NCBI GenBank assembly: GCA_019113645.1
Contig: DXGZ01000055.1
Span: 1 to 41,983, forward strand
From: Candidatus Mediterraneibacter vanvlietii
Lineage (GTDB): Bacteria; Bacillota; Clostridia; Lachnospirales; Lachnospiraceae
Direction of reading: 5' to 3'
DNA length: 41,983 bases
Each line of letters opens with the position of its first letter. The stretch's first letter is position 1. Positions 16,488 through 25,861 of the stretch are shown piece after piece. The notes beneath the pieces are model-generated. The model worked only from the letters and a program-made list of their open reading frames with translations. It made no database searches and was not told the origin of the DNA. Made by a program: the position numbers and the translations under genes.

Positions 16488-17693
16488 ATGGAAACAATCA
16501 AATGGGCAGTAAACAACATGCCGAAGACAGAAGATGCCAACCTGAAGATCATGGGAATCAACGAGGTAAAGAAGGCGAGAGCCTTCCACGAAAGCTTCCC
16601 TCAGTACAGCATTACCCCGCTTGCAAAACTTGACCACATGGCATCCCGCCTCGGTCTGAAAGAGGTGTACGTAAAAGACGAGTCCTACCGTTTCGGTCTG
16701 AATGCATTTAAAGTTCTCGGCGGATCATTCGCAATGGCACGCTACATAGCAGAACAGACCGGAAGGGATGTATCTGAACTTCCGTACAATGTACTTACAT
16801 CCGATGCCCTCAGAGAAGAATTCGGACAGGCAACATTCTTCACCGCGACAGACGGAAATCACGGACGCGGTGTTGCATGGGCTGCAAACAAACTGGGACA
16901 GAAAGCTGTCGTACTGATGCCAAAAGGAAGCACGCAGACAAGACTGCAGAATATTCTGGCAGAAGGCGCACAGGCGACAATCGAAGAATACAACTATGAC
17001 GAGTGTGTCCGTATGGCAAATGCCATGGCGGAAAAGACAGAGAACGGAGTCATGGTTCAGGATACAGCCTGGGACGGCTATGAGAAAATCCCGTCCTGGA
17101 TCATGCAGGGATACGGAACAATGGCTATGGAAGCTGACGAGCAGCTCCACGACTACGGATGCGAACGTCCGACTCACGTATTTATTCAGGCCGGTGTCGG
17201 ATCTCTTGCCGGAGCGGTCCAGGGGTATTTCGCCAACCGGTATCCCGAAAACCCGCCGAAGGTTATCGTGGTAGAAGCTGAAGCAGCCGCCTGCCTGTAC
17301 AAAGGCGCATGTGCCGGGGATGGAGATATCCGGATTGTGGATGGCGACATGGTGACAATCATGGCAGGACTTGCCTGTGGAGAACCGAACACCATCTCCT
17401 GGGATATCCTGAAAAATCACGTTGACACCTTTATCGCATCCCCTGACTGGGTGGCAGCAAAGGGAATGCGCATGCTCGCGGCACCGGTGAAAGGCGACCA
17501 GCCTGTAACCTCCGGAGAATCCGGCGCCGCTCCGTTCGGAACTCTTGCATGCATCATGACAATGGATGAATACAGACCGCTCAGAGAGCACCTCGGTCTG
17601 GACGGGAACTCCCGGGTACTCCTCTTCTCCACAGAGGGAGATACGGATCCCCAGAGATATGAATCCATTGTCTGGGACGGAAATGACAAATAA
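16488..17693 (+). CDS. dpaL: Diaminopropionate ammonia-lyase (YgeX/DpaL)
   Basis: A PLP enzyme that splits 2,3-diaminopropionate to aminoacrylate and ammonia, giving pyruvate and a second ammonia. The 401-residue protein has the Schiff-base lysine in GLNAFKVLGG (Lys75) and Asp122 in TDGNHGRG; these correspond to the catalytic Lys and Asp described for the E. coli enzyme. The phosphate-binding loop is GVGSLAG. AAGGAGG precedes the ATG. In urate-degrading clusters this step yields the carbon product, pyruvate. RidA, encoded three genes on, would dispose of the reactive aminoacrylate. Confidence in the family is very high. Confidence 0.95.
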   Translation: METIKWAVNNMPKTEDANLKIMGINEVKKARAFHESFPQYSITPLAKLDHMASRLGLKEVYVKDESYRFGLNAFKVLGGSFAMARYIAEQTGRDVSELPYNVLTSDALREEFGQATFFTATDGNHGRGVAWAANKLGQKAVVLMPKGSTQTRLQNILAEGAQATIEEYNYDECVRMANAMAEKTENGVMVQDTAWDGYEKIPSWIMQGYGTMAMEADEQLHDYGCERPTHVFIQAGVGSLAGAVQGYFANRYPENPPKVIVVEAEAAACLYKGACAGDGDIRIVDGDMVTIMAGLACGEPNTISWDILKNHVDTFIASPDWVAAKGMRMLAAPVKGDQPVTSGESGAAPFGTLACIMTMDEYRPLREHLGLDGNSRVLLFSTEGDTDPQRYESIVWDGNDK

Positions 17694-17778
17694 CCATATT
17701 CTTTGTTTCATAAATTGTGACAGTTCCCACGCGACCGGGCTGTTGCCCTAAATTAAGGAAACTATTTAACTTTATTCG

Positions 17779-17822
17779 TTCAGGAAACCCGGGCCCACGC
17801 CCTCCGTGGCCCGGCTCCTGAG
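17779..17822 (+). other. Long GC-rich hairpin between dpaL and ygeY
   Basis: Outer arms TTCAGGA and TCCTGAG flank inner arms CCGGGCC(C)ACG and CGTGGCCCGG with a short loop. There is no U-tract after it, so it does not look like an intrinsic terminator. It occupies the 178-nt gap upstream of ygeY, in which I see no convincing promoter. mRNA stabilisation or processing, or a regulatory leader, are possible. Confidence 0.5.
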
Positions 17823-17871
17823 TAACAATGCCAACTATTATCATAGAAAACATGAAAAGGAGAGAAAAACT

Positions 17872-19182
17872 ATGGATTTCAACAAAATCAAGGAAGCTGC
17901 ACAGAATTATCAGACAGACATGACCGCATTTCTGCGCGCCATTGTTCGCAACCCGGGCGAGAGCTGCGACGAGAAAGCACACATCGATACGATTGCAGCT
18001 GAGATGAAAAAACTGGACTTCGACGAGGTCGTAATCGATCCTCAGGGAAATGTCATCGGTTACATGGGAACCGGAGAAAAAATCATTGCATACGATGCAC
18101 ATATCGACACAGTAGGAATCGGAAACATCGACAACTGGAACTTCGATCCTTACGAGGGTTACGAGAATGAGACAGAAATCGGCGGACGCGGCGTGTCCGA
18201 CCAGTGCGGCGGTATCGTATCCGCAGTGTACGGAGCAAGGATCATGAAAGATCTCGACCTGATTCCGGAAGGATGCAAAATCATGGTTGTCGGAACGGTT
18301 CAGGAAGAAGACTGCGACGGCCTCTGCTGGCAGTACATTATTAATGAAGACAAAATCCGTCCGGAGTTCGTTGTTTCCACAGAGCCGACAGACGGCGGTA
18401 TCTACCGCGGACAGCGCGGACGTATGGAGATCCGCATCGATGTCAAAGGTGTTTCCTGCCACGGTTCTGCTCCGGAGCGAGGCGACAACGCCATCTACAA
18501 AATGGCTGACATTCTCCAGGATGTACGCGCCCTCAATGAAAATGACGACGCGGACGAGACGGAGATCAAAGGTCTCGTAAAAATGTTGAACCCGAAATAC
18601 AATCCTAACTGGGAAGAGGCAAGATTCTTGGGACGCGGTACTGTAACAGTATCCCAGATCTTCTACACATCTCCGAGCCGCTGCGCAGTTGCTGATTCCT
18701 GTGCGGTATCTCTTGACCGCCGCATGACATTCGGAGAGACATGGGAGAGCTGCCTCGATGAGATCCGCGCGCTGCCAAGTGTTCAGAAATACGGCGACGA
18801 CGTAGTCGTATCCATGTACAACTATGACCGTCCTTCCTACACAGGATGCGTATATGAGATCGAGTGCTACTTCCCGACATGGGCGATCCCGAAAGATCAC
18901 AAAGTAACGAAAGCGCTTGAGAATGCTTACACTTCTCTCTACGGCGACAAGAGAATCGGCGCTCCGGAGACTCTGGAGATGCGCCAGAGCCGCCCGCTTA
19001 CAGACAAATGGACATTCTCAACAAACGGCGTATCCATCATGGGAAGAAACGGAATCCCGTGCATCGGATTCGGACCTGGCGCTGAGGCTCAGGCACACGC
19101 ACCGAATGAGAAGACCTGGAAACAGGATCTGGTAACATGCGCTGCTGTATATGCGGCACTGCCGAACTGCTACTGCGAATAA
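17872..19182 (+). CDS. ygeY: YgeY family selenium metabolism-linked metallohydrolase (M20)
   Basis: An M20-family di-zinc hydrolase of 436 residues. The motifs are [10 protein letters not shown] (first metal His and Asp), VQEEDCDG (catalytic/metal Glu pair), VSTEPTDGG and the dimerisation-domain segment [11 protein letters not shown]. The family always travels with ygeX and ygeW; a role removing an acyl or carbamoyl group on the way to diaminopropionate is inferred. The start at 17872 is chosen because AAAGGAGAG lies just upstream; an in-frame GTG at 17806 would lie inside the GC hairpin and lacks a binding site. Confidence 0.92.
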   Translation: MDFNKIKEAAQNYQTDMTAFLRAIVRNPGESCDEKAHIDTIAAEMKKLDFDEVVIDPQGNVIGYMGTGEKIIAYDAHIDTVGIGNIDNWNFDPYEGYENETEIGGRGVSDQCGGIVSAVYGARIMKDLDLIPEGCKIMVVGTVQEEDCDGLCWQYIINEDKIRPEFVVSTEPTDGGIYRGQRGRMEIRIDVKGVSCHGSAPERGDNAIYKMADILQDVRALNENDDADETEIKGLVKMLNPKYNPNWEEARFLGRGTVTVSQIFYTSPSRCAVADSCAVSLDRRMTFGETWESCLDEIRALPSVQKYGDDVVVSMYNYDRPSYTGCVYEIECYFPTWAIPKDHKVTKALENAYTSLYGDKRIGAPETLEMRQSRPLTDKWTFSTNGVSIMGRNGIPCIGFGPGAEAQAHAPNEKTWKQDLVTCAAVYAALPNCYCE

Positions 19183-19219
19183 ATATTTTCAAATTTCAAA
19201 TTCAAGGAGGATAAACAAA

Positions 19220-20413
19220 ATGAAAACTTTACAGTATTATATCGACAAGCTGAACGCACTGAACTTTAAAGAAATGTACAACGGAGACTTTTTCCTGACA
19301 TGGGAGAAGACAGACGACGAACTGGAAGCTGTATTTACTGTAGCTGACGCGCTGCGCTTCATGAGAGAGAACAACATCTCAACAAAAGTATTTGAGAGCG
19401 GTCTCGGAATCTCCCTTTTCCGCGACAACTCCACACGTACACGTTTCTCTTTCGCTTCTGCCTGCAACCTGTTAGGTCTTGAGGTACAGGATCTGGACGA
19501 GGGCAAATCCCAGGTAGCTCACGGAGAGACTGTTCGTGAGACAGCAAACATGATCTCCTTCATGGCAGACGTAATCGGTATCCGCGATGATATGTACATC
19601 GGCAAAGGAAACGCTTACATGCACGAAGTTGTTGACGCTGTAACACAGGGAAATAAGGACGGCATTCTTGAGCAGAAACCGACTCTTGTAAACCTGCAGT
19701 GCGACATCGACCATCCGACACAGGCAATGGCTGATATGCTCCACATCATCCACGAGTTCGGCGGTGTAGAGAACCTCAAAGGCAAGAAGATCGCAATGTC
19801 ATGGGCTTACTCTCCGTCCTACGGCAAGCCGCTCTCCGTTCCGCAGGGAATCATCGGACTGATGACACGTTTCGGAATGGACGTTGTACTGGCTCATCCG
19901 GAAGGATACGAGGTATTCCCGGAAGTTGAAGCTGTTGCTGCTGAGAACGCAAAGAAATCCGGCGGTACATTCACAAAGACAAATGACATGGCTGAGGCAT
20001 TCAAAGACGCTGATATCGTATATCCGAAGAGCTGGGCTCCGTTCGCAGCTATGGAGAAACGTACAGAACTGTACGGAAACGGCGATTTCGAGGGAATCAA
20101 AGAGCTGGAGAAAGAACTCCTGGCACAGAACGCACAGCACAAAGACTGGGCATGCACAGAAGAACTTATGAAGACAACAAAAGACGGAAAAGCTCTCTAC
20201 ATGCACTGCCTGCCGGCTGATATCACAGGCGTAAGCTGTGAGGAAGGCGAGGTTGACGCAAGCGTATTCGACCGCTACAGAGATCCGCTGTACAAAGAGG
20301 CAAGCTACAAACCGTACATCATCGCAGCTATGATCTTCCTTGCAAAATTCGCTGATCCGGCTGACATCCTCAAAAAACTGGAAGAAAGATCAACACCGAG
20401 AGTGTTTAAATAA
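19220..20413 (+). CDS. ygeW: Knotted carbamoyltransferase YgeW
   Basis: A 397-residue aspartate/ornithine transcarbamylase-superfamily enzyme. It shows the carbamoyl-phosphate loop STRTR (71-75), DHPTQ (HPTQ at 165-168) and HCLP (329-332). Length and the extra N-terminal region fit the knotted YgeW group rather than OTC. It probably runs in the catabolic direction, phosphorolysing a ureido compound to carbamoyl phosphate for ArcC (inference from operon). The ATG at 19220 follows AAGGAGG; the frame is open further upstream but overlaps ygeY. Confidence 0.93.
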   Translation: MKTLQYYIDKLNALNFKEMYNGDFFLTWEKTDDELEAVFTVADALRFMRENNISTKVFESGLGISLFRDNSTRTRFSFASACNLLGLEVQDLDEGKSQVAHGETVRETANMISFMADVIGIRDDMYIGKGNAYMHEVVDAVTQGNKDGILEQKPTLVNLQCDIDHPTQAMADMLHIIHEFGGVENLKGKKIAMSWAYSPSYGKPLSVPQGIIGLMTRFGMDVVLAHPEGYEVFPEVEAVAAENAKKSGGTFTKTNDMAEAFKDADIVYPKSWAPFAAMEKRTELYGNGDFEGIKELEKELLAQNAQHKDWACTEELMKTTKDGKALYMHCLPADITGVSCEEGEVDASVFDRYRDPLYKEASYKPYIIAAMIFLAKFADPADILKKLEERSTPRVFK

Positions 20414-20434
20414 TGAAAGAGAGGTACTTACACC

Positions 20435-20818
20435 ATGTTAAAATATGTTGATACAAAAAACGCACCTGCAGCTATCGGACCGTATTCTCAGGGAATCGTT
20501 CTGAACGGAATCGCATTCTTCTCAGGCCAGATCCCGCTCTCACCGGAGACAGGTGAAGTAGTCGGAACTACAATCGAGGAACAGGCTGAGCAGGTTATGA
20601 AAAATGTCGGCGCGCTTCTGGAGAGCCAGGGCGCAGCATTTACAGATGTTGTAAAGACAACTTGCTTCCTTGCAGATATGGCTGATTTCGCAGCATTCAA
20701 CGAGATTTATGCAAAATATTTCACAGGAAATCCTGCACGTTCCTGCGTTGCTGTCAAGGCACTTCCGAAGGGAGTTCTCTGTGAGGTAGAAACAATCGCT
20801 GCTGTAAAAGAGGATTAA
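20435..20818 (+). CDS. ridA: RidA family 2-iminopropanoate/2-aminoacrylate deaminase
   Basis: A small trimeric deaminase of 127 residues that hydrolyses reactive enamines/imines to ketoacids and ammonia. It carries IGPYSQG near the N-terminus, the catalytic arginine in NPARSCVAVKALP (Arg102) and the terminal CEVETIAAV strand. DpaL in the same operon generates aminoacrylate, a RidA substrate, which explains its presence here. GAGAGGT precedes the ATG; it follows ygeW by 21 nt. Confidence 0.93.
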   Translation: MLKYVDTKNAPAAIGPYSQGIVLNGIAFFSGQIPLSPETGEVVGTTIEEQAEQVMKNVGALLESQGAAFTDVVKTTCFLADMADFAAFNEIYAKYFTGNPARSCVAVKALPKGVLCEVETIAAVKED

Positions 20819-20835
20819 TCTTTAGGAGGCAGCTT

Positions 20836-21780
20836 ATGGAAAAGAAAAAACGCATTGTCATTGCCCTGGGCGGAAACGCCCTCGGCAATACTCTTCCGGA
20901 GCAGATGAAGGCAGTAAAGATCACTTCCCGCGCTATCGTGGATCTGATTCAGGAAGGCTGTGAAGTGGTTGTTGCACACGGGAACGGTCCCCAGGTAGGC
21001 ATGGTAAACAACGCCATGATCGCACTTACGCATGAAGATCCGCAGCAGCCGAACACTCCGCTGTCCGTCTGTGTTGCCATGAGCCAGGCGTACATCGGAT
21101 ATGATCTTCAGAACGCACTCCGCGAAGAGCTGTTAAACAGAGGGATTACAGACATCCCGGTAGCTACCATGATCACACAGGTCCGGGTAGATCCGGATGA
21201 TCCCGCATTCGATCATCCGTCCAAACCGATCGGCCGTTTCATGACAAAAGAGCAGGCTGATATGATGACGGAAAAATACGATTATATCATGAAGGAAGAC
21301 GCAGGACGCGGCTACCGCCGTGTGGTTGCTTCTCCGAAACCGCAGGAAATCATTGAGATCGGAACCATCCGCAATATGGTTGATTCCGGTGACGTGGTAA
21401 TCGCCTGCGGAGGCGGCGGAATCCCGGTTACCCGGCAGGGAAACCACTTAAAAGGCGCCAGCGCTGTCATCGATAAGGACTTCGCAAGCTGTCTGATGGC
21501 AAAGGAGCTGGATGCAGATTTCCTCATCATCCTGACTGCTGTGGAAAAAGCAGCAATCAATTACGGAAAACCGGACGAGAAATGGCTGGGCGATATCACT
21601 GTTGCCGAGGCAAAGCAGTACATAGAAGAAGGTCATTTCGCACCGGGAAGCATGCTTCCGAAAGTGCAGGCCGCGGTTGAATTCGCTGAGTCCAAACCGG
21701 GACGCCAGGCCCTGATCACACTGCTTGAGAAGGCAAAGGACGGAATCCTCGGAAAGACCGGAACACGGATTCACCTGTAA
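20836..21780 (+). CDS. arcC: Carbamate kinase
   Basis: Transfers phosphate from carbamoyl phosphate to ADP, giving ATP plus carbamate (CO2 and NH3). The 314-residue amino-acid-kinase-family protein has the N-terminal ALGGNALG, HGNGPQVG, ACGGGGIPV and DKDFAS motifs typical of ArcC/YqeA. It is the last gene of the plus-strand operon, with TAGGAGG 8-9 nt before the ATG. With YgeW it would make substrate-level ATP from ureido groups of purine rings. A terminator follows about 55 nt after the stop. Confidence 0.95.
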   Translation: MEKKKRIVIALGGNALGNTLPEQMKAVKITSRAIVDLIQEGCEVVVAHGNGPQVGMVNNAMIALTHEDPQQPNTPLSVCVAMSQAYIGYDLQNALREELLNRGITDIPVATMITQVRVDPDDPAFDHPSKPIGRFMTKEQADMMTEKYDYIMKEDAGRGYRRVVASPKPQEIIEIGTIRNMVDSGDVVIACGGGGIPVTRQGNHLKGASAVIDKDFASCLMAKELDADFLIILTAVEKAAINYGKPDEKWLGDITVAEAKQYIEEGHFAPGSMLPKVQAAVEFAESKPGRQALITLLEKAKDGILGKTGTRIHL

Positions 21781-21835
21781 TACGGACATATCCATAAAGA
21801 AGACATAAAAAAAATCATACAAACTCCTAAAATAT

Positions 21836-21887
21836 AAAACAGGGACACTCATCAGTTATGCCATGTACTGAATGAATGTCCCTGTTT
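21836..21887. terminator. Bidirectional terminator between arcC and xdhB-xdhC fusion
   Basis: Arms of 17 nt (21836-21852 and 21871-21887) pair around an 18-nt loop with one mismatch. The stem has AAAA on one side and TTTT on the other, so it can work for the converging transcription units on both strands. Confidence 0.85.
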
Positions 21888-21909
21888 TCTCATTATAAAC
21901 CGGGCAGAA

Positions 21910-23406
21910 TTATTCTTTCCCAAGCCGTTTCTTCATCGTCTTTTCCACTGCATTCAGGATATTCTCATACCCCGTGCACCGGCAGAGATGTCCGGACAAG
22001 AGTTTCCTCAGTTCATCTCTTGTATACTCTTTTCCGCTCTCCAGTATCTCCACCGCACTCATAATCACGCCCGGCGTACAGAAACCGCACTGAACAGCCG
22101 CCTCATCGATAAACGCCTGCTGAATATCCGAGAGCTCTCCGTTTGGTCCCATCAGACCCTCCAGCGTCAGGATATCTTTTCCATCCGCCCAGGCAGCCAG
22201 ATAGATGCAGGAATTATAGCACTCCCCGTCAATAATTACATTGCATGCTCCGCATTCTCCCACTTCACAGCCTTTCTTTACGCTGGTCAGCGAATAGTCG
22301 TTTCTCAGCATATCTGTAAGAGAAGCTCTGGCATCCACCATTGTCTCACGTTCCACGCCGTTGATGCGGCAGCGGATCAGCTTATACTGTCTCTGGCTGG
22401 TCGGATCTGTCATGATGGAATGAACCTGCGTCCCGGGTCTGACAGCTTCCGAAGCAGCCTCGTTTCTGCCTCCGGCAGCATCGCCTGCTTCGTCTGCTCC
22501 GTCCGCTCCTGTTACTCCCGCATATCCTTCATATCCTGCTGCTCTCTTCACAGCTTCTCTCAGTGCCCGTTTACATAGTACTTTTGAGATATGCTCCCGG
22601 AATGCCTTGCTCGCACGCCAGCTGTCGCGGGGCGTCACATCCTTGAGAACCGTATCACCAATCTTCTCTATGTTCTCATCTGTCACTTCCAGACCTCTGC
22701 CCGCCTCTTCTGCGTGAACGGCGCGCATTGGCACAGGTCCCGCCACACCGTAGGCGATCCGGATATCTTCAAACCTCTTTTTATCTTCTGTCAGTTTCAC
22801 ATTAACAGAACATCCCAGTGTGGCGATATCCATGGCATTTCTCATGGCATACTTGATATAATGCCCTGCATATCCTTCATAGGACTCTTTCCTGATCAGT
22901 ATTCCCGTCTGGATCTCGCCGGGCTGCAGATCTACCTTGCCCGCCTTGATATAAAAATCTCTGATCGGAATCTGACGTACTCCCACCGGTCCGGTCAGCT
23001 CAATCACTGCATCCCAGGCAAACAGGGTGGAGGCCGAATCCGCAGAAGTCACGCCGTTGCATGTATTTCCGCCGATCGTACCGATGTTGCGGATCTGAGG
23101 GCCTCCCACCATATCCACCGCTTCACCAAGTACAGGAATATATTTCTGAATCAGCGGATCCTGCGTGATGTGAGAAAAACTGGTCAGAGAACCGATCCAA
23201 AGGGTTCCGTCCTCTTCCAGCGTCACGCCGCGAAGATCATCCAGTCCGTAGATACTTACCAGCTCCGCCCCGGCGCGCTTGCCTTCCCTCATCTGTACCA
23301 GCACATCACTTCCGCCGGCTATGATCTGCGCTTCCGGATGTTCCTGAAGCAGCCGGATCGCATCCTGTACAGTTTCCGCTTCATATAATGATTTCATATC
23401 ATACAT
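21910..23406 (-). CDS. xdhB: Xanthine dehydrogenase FAD subunit fused to 2Fe-2S subunit (XdhB-XdhC)
   Basis: Electron-transfer subunit of the XdhA hydroxylase. Residues 1-290 are the FAD domain (IIAGGSDV at about 28-35, IGGNTCNG at 111-118). An Ala/Gly/Glu-rich linker follows at about 300-345. The 2Fe-2S domains come last: Cys380, 385, 388 and 400, then QCGFCTPG and CRCTGY. In E. coli these are separate XdhB and XdhC; here they form one 498-residue chain with FAD first, the opposite of eukaryotic enzymes. The ATG at 23406 is chosen over an in-frame GTG at 23415 because GAGAGGTG forms the ribosome binding site and the GTG lies inside it. The gap after xdhA is 25 nt. Confidence 0.92.
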   Translation of the reverse strand: MYDMKSLYEAETVQDAIRLLQEHPEAQIIAGGSDVLVQMREGKRAGAELVSIYGLDDLRGVTLEEDGTLWIGSLTSFSHITQDPLIQKYIPVLGEAVDMVGGPQIRNIGTIGGNTCNGVTSADSASTLFAWDAVIELTGPVGVRQIPIRDFYIKAGKVDLQPGEIQTGILIRKESYEGYAGHYIKYAMRNAMDIATLGCSVNVKLTEDKKRFEDIRIAYGVAGPVPMRAVHAEEAGRGLEVTDENIEKIGDTVLKDVTPRDSWRASKAFREHISKVLCKRALREAVKRAAGYEGYAGVTGADGADEAGDAAGGRNEAASEAVRPGTQVHSIMTDPTSQRQYKLIRCRINGVERETMVDARASLTDMLRNDYSLTSVKKGCEVGECGACNVIIDGECYNSCIYLAAWADGKDILTLEGLMGPNGELSDIQQAFIDEAAVQCGFCTPGVIMSAVEILESGKEYTRDELRKLLSGHLCRCTGYENILNAVEKTMKKRLGKE

Positions 23407-23431
23407 ATTTTTCACCTCTCTTCCCGCAGCT

Positions 23432-25759
23432 TCAGATCAGTCCGGCCTCGCTGAACTTCTCAAAGAGAAGATGCGGCCGCATGGGAATCTCATTTAAAGC
23501 AACGCCCGTTGCCTGAAGGATGGCATTGCGGATCGCCGGAGCCGGCGAACAGGCCGGCGGCTCTCCTAATGCTTTTGTTCCGTATGCACTGGTCGGCTCA
23601 TAGTTTTCGATAAACGCTGCATGCAGATCCGGGTGATCCATAAATGTTGAAAGTTTATAGTCCAGAAGATTGTTGTTAAGGGGACGCCCGGTTCGCTCAT
23701 CGTAAAGGAGTTTTTCCGAGAGGGCGTACCCGATCGCCATGCTCATTCCTCCGTGCACCTGTGCTTCCGCAAGCGCCGGATTAATCAGCCGCCCGCAGTC
23801 ATGCACGTTGAGAATATCTGTCACCTGAGCCCTGCAGCCCGGAATATCCACTTCCACTTCCACAAATGTACAGCCGAAGGAGTAGGCGTTATTCTTGATC
23901 TGGTAGCTGCTCTCAGCGGTCAGATGTCCGTTGTTTGTCAGGCTGTACAGCTTCTCTGTCGCCAGCTCGCCAAGAGACATCAGAACCTCACCGTCTGTCG
24001 TCCGGACAATATTTCCGTCCACGATATCCAGATTTTCCTTCATCTGCCTTGTCAGATCATGGGCAGTCTCGATGATCTTCTCTCTCAGGAGTTCTCCTGT
24101 CTGCCGGATGGAGAAGCCTGCCATGTAAGTCTGTCTTGACGCGTACGCTCCGGTTCCAAACGGCGTCACGTCCGTATCCTGAGTGGAAACTACGTGTACC
24201 ATCTCGAAAGGAATTCCTACCGTTTCGGCTGCCATCTGAGCAAATGCGGTATCCGCGCCCTGGCCGATCTCCGTCTCGCCGACCTGCACCTGAATGCTGC
24301 CGTCCTGATTGAGCACCATGCGGCAGGCTGACGTCTCAAGAGAGATGGGCCACACGCCGGTATTGTACCAGAACACGGACATTCCCACGCCTTTGCGGAT
24401 ATCACCAGTCTGATGAGAATACGCTTCCAGCCTCCTGTCGTAGCCGAATTCCTTTCTCGCCTTCTCCATGCACTCCCGGAATGTATCGTAATAATTCACA
24501 TTTTTCGAAAAGCCGTCGCTGAATCCTTTCGGCATCACATTCTTCATACGGAATTCATACGGAGATACACCGAGGGCACGCGCCACATCATCCGTATGGC
24601 TCTCCATGGCAAACATGGCCTGCGGGATCCCGTATCCCCTCATGGCGCCTGATGCCGCCTTGTTTGTAAACACCGTATATGTATCCGCCTCAATATTCGG
24701 GCAGGGATAAAGCTGTGGGAAACATCCCATCCCCTTTGCTGCAATACTGTGTCCATGGGAAGCATAACCGCCCTGGTCTGAAAAGCTCTCGAATTTCCGC
24801 GCCGCGTAAGTTCCGTCCGCTCTCACATAAGAAATGATATGGAACTGGATTGCGTGCCGCACGCGGGTTGACGCAAATGTCTCCTCTCTTGAAATATCCA
24901 TCCGCACGGTTCTGCCGCCGACCACGGTAGTCAGATAAGCGCAGAGAGGTTCATAGAGAACATCCTGTTTGTTTCCGAATCCGCCTCCGATATACGGTTT
25001 AATGATGCGCACCTGACCCCAGGGAATTCCCAGTGCCTGACCAACCACCCGTCGGCAGATATGGGGGATCTGGGTAGAAGTAATGACTACAATCCTGCCC
25101 TGCTCCATATAAGCATAACAGACCGGATTCTCAATATGACAGTGCTGAACCGTCGGTGTCTGATACCAGCCCTCCACCTTCACAAGACCCGGTTCCTTAA
25201 TAGCTTCCGCGTAATCTCCATTCCGGATCGACGTGTGAGCGAGAATATTGTTCGCGTATTTCTCATGAATCTGCGGCGCTCCATCCTCCATCGCCTTATG
25301 TACGTCCAGGACAAAAGGCAGCTCTTCATACTCTACCTTCAGTGCCCGCAGAGCCTGGGACGCCGCCACTTCGTTCTCCGCAACAACAGCAGCCACATCA
25401 TCTCCGTAATATCTGACATGCCGCTCCAGAAGCAGACGGTCCGACACATCCTGATGCGCCGGTTCCGTTGACCATGGATGCCCGGCTGTCGGAAAATAAT
25501 ACTCCGGCACATCAAAACAGGTGACAATCCGCACCACGCCAGGTATCTTCTCTGCTTCAGATGTATCGATGGACTTCACGTATCCATGGGCGATCGTTGA
25601 ATGAAGCACCTTCGCCACATAGGCGTTCCGGTCACACAGGTCTTCCGCGTATTTTGCCCGGCCGGTCACTTTCTCGAAAGCATCCACTCTCTTCACACTT
25701 TTTCCGATCACATTTGTTTTTCCTGTTTCTTTTTCATTTACATGTTTTCTATCCTCCAT
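23432..25759 (-). CDS. xdhA: Xanthine dehydrogenase molybdenum-binding subunit XdhA
   Basis: Molybdopterin catalytic subunit of a three-domain xanthine dehydrogenase, 775 residues. It has GGGFGNKQDV near 258, GAMRGYGIPQAMFAME, GTGAYASRQ, and the catalytic Glu in ALGEPP (Glu733). The 2Fe-2S and FAD parts are in the next gene. The ATG at 25757-25759 is preferred because GGAGGTGAG lies 8 nt upstream; an in-frame GTG at 25768 is part of that binding site. It follows guaD in an operon and would oxidise xanthine or hypoxanthine, or run in reverse as a urate reductase under anaerobiosis (inference). Confidence 0.93.
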   Translation of the reverse strand: MEDRKHVNEKETGKTNVIGKSVKRVDAFEKVTGRAKYAEDLCDRNAYVAKVLHSTIAHGYVKSIDTSEAEKIPGVVRIVTCFDVPEYYFPTAGHPWSTEPAHQDVSDRLLLERHVRYYGDDVAAVVAENEVAASQALRALKVEYEELPFVLDVHKAMEDGAPQIHEKYANNILAHTSIRNGDYAEAIKEPGLVKVEGWYQTPTVQHCHIENPVCYAYMEQGRIVVITSTQIPHICRRVVGQALGIPWGQVRIIKPYIGGGFGNKQDVLYEPLCAYLTTVVGGRTVRMDISREETFASTRVRHAIQFHIISYVRADGTYAARKFESFSDQGGYASHGHSIAAKGMGCFPQLYPCPNIEADTYTVFTNKAASGAMRGYGIPQAMFAMESHTDDVARALGVSPYEFRMKNVMPKGFSDGFSKNVNYYDTFRECMEKARKEFGYDRRLEAYSHQTGDIRKGVGMSVFWYNTGVWPISLETSACRMVLNQDGSIQVQVGETEIGQGADTAFAQMAAETVGIPFEMVHVVSTQDTDVTPFGTGAYASRQTYMAGFSIRQTGELLREKIIETAHDLTRQMKENLDIVDGNIVRTTDGEVLMSLGELATEKLYSLTNNGHLTAESSYQIKNNAYSFGCTFVEVEVDIPGCRAQVTDILNVHDCGRLINPALAEAQVHGGMSMAIGYALSEKLLYDERTGRPLNNNLLDYKLSTFMDHPDLHAAFIENYEPTSAYGTKALGEPPACSPAPAIRNAILQATGVALNEIPMRPHLLFEKFSEAGLI

Positions 25760-25861
25760 ATGACTCACCTCCGGACCCTGTTCTTATCTTCTATGCTCCG
25801 AGTTTACTTTATATCATCAATCTCATTCAGCAGCCGGCATTTCCTTCTGTCCAAATTCCTC

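Noticed and set aside
17779-17822. The dpaL-ygeY hairpin as an intrinsic terminator
   Set aside because: The bases after the stem are CTCCTGAGTAAC with no T-run. Kept as a structural element only.
17581-18900. 439-codon minus-strand open frame opposite dpaL/ygeY
   Set aside because: It is a shadow of two conserved enzymes on the other strand, with Cys/Val-rich composition typical of antisense frames.
23407-23415. GTG start for the xdhB-xdhC fusion
   Set aside because: The GTG overlaps the GAGAGGTG ribosome binding site. The ATG three codons later aligns with the usual XdhB N-terminus.
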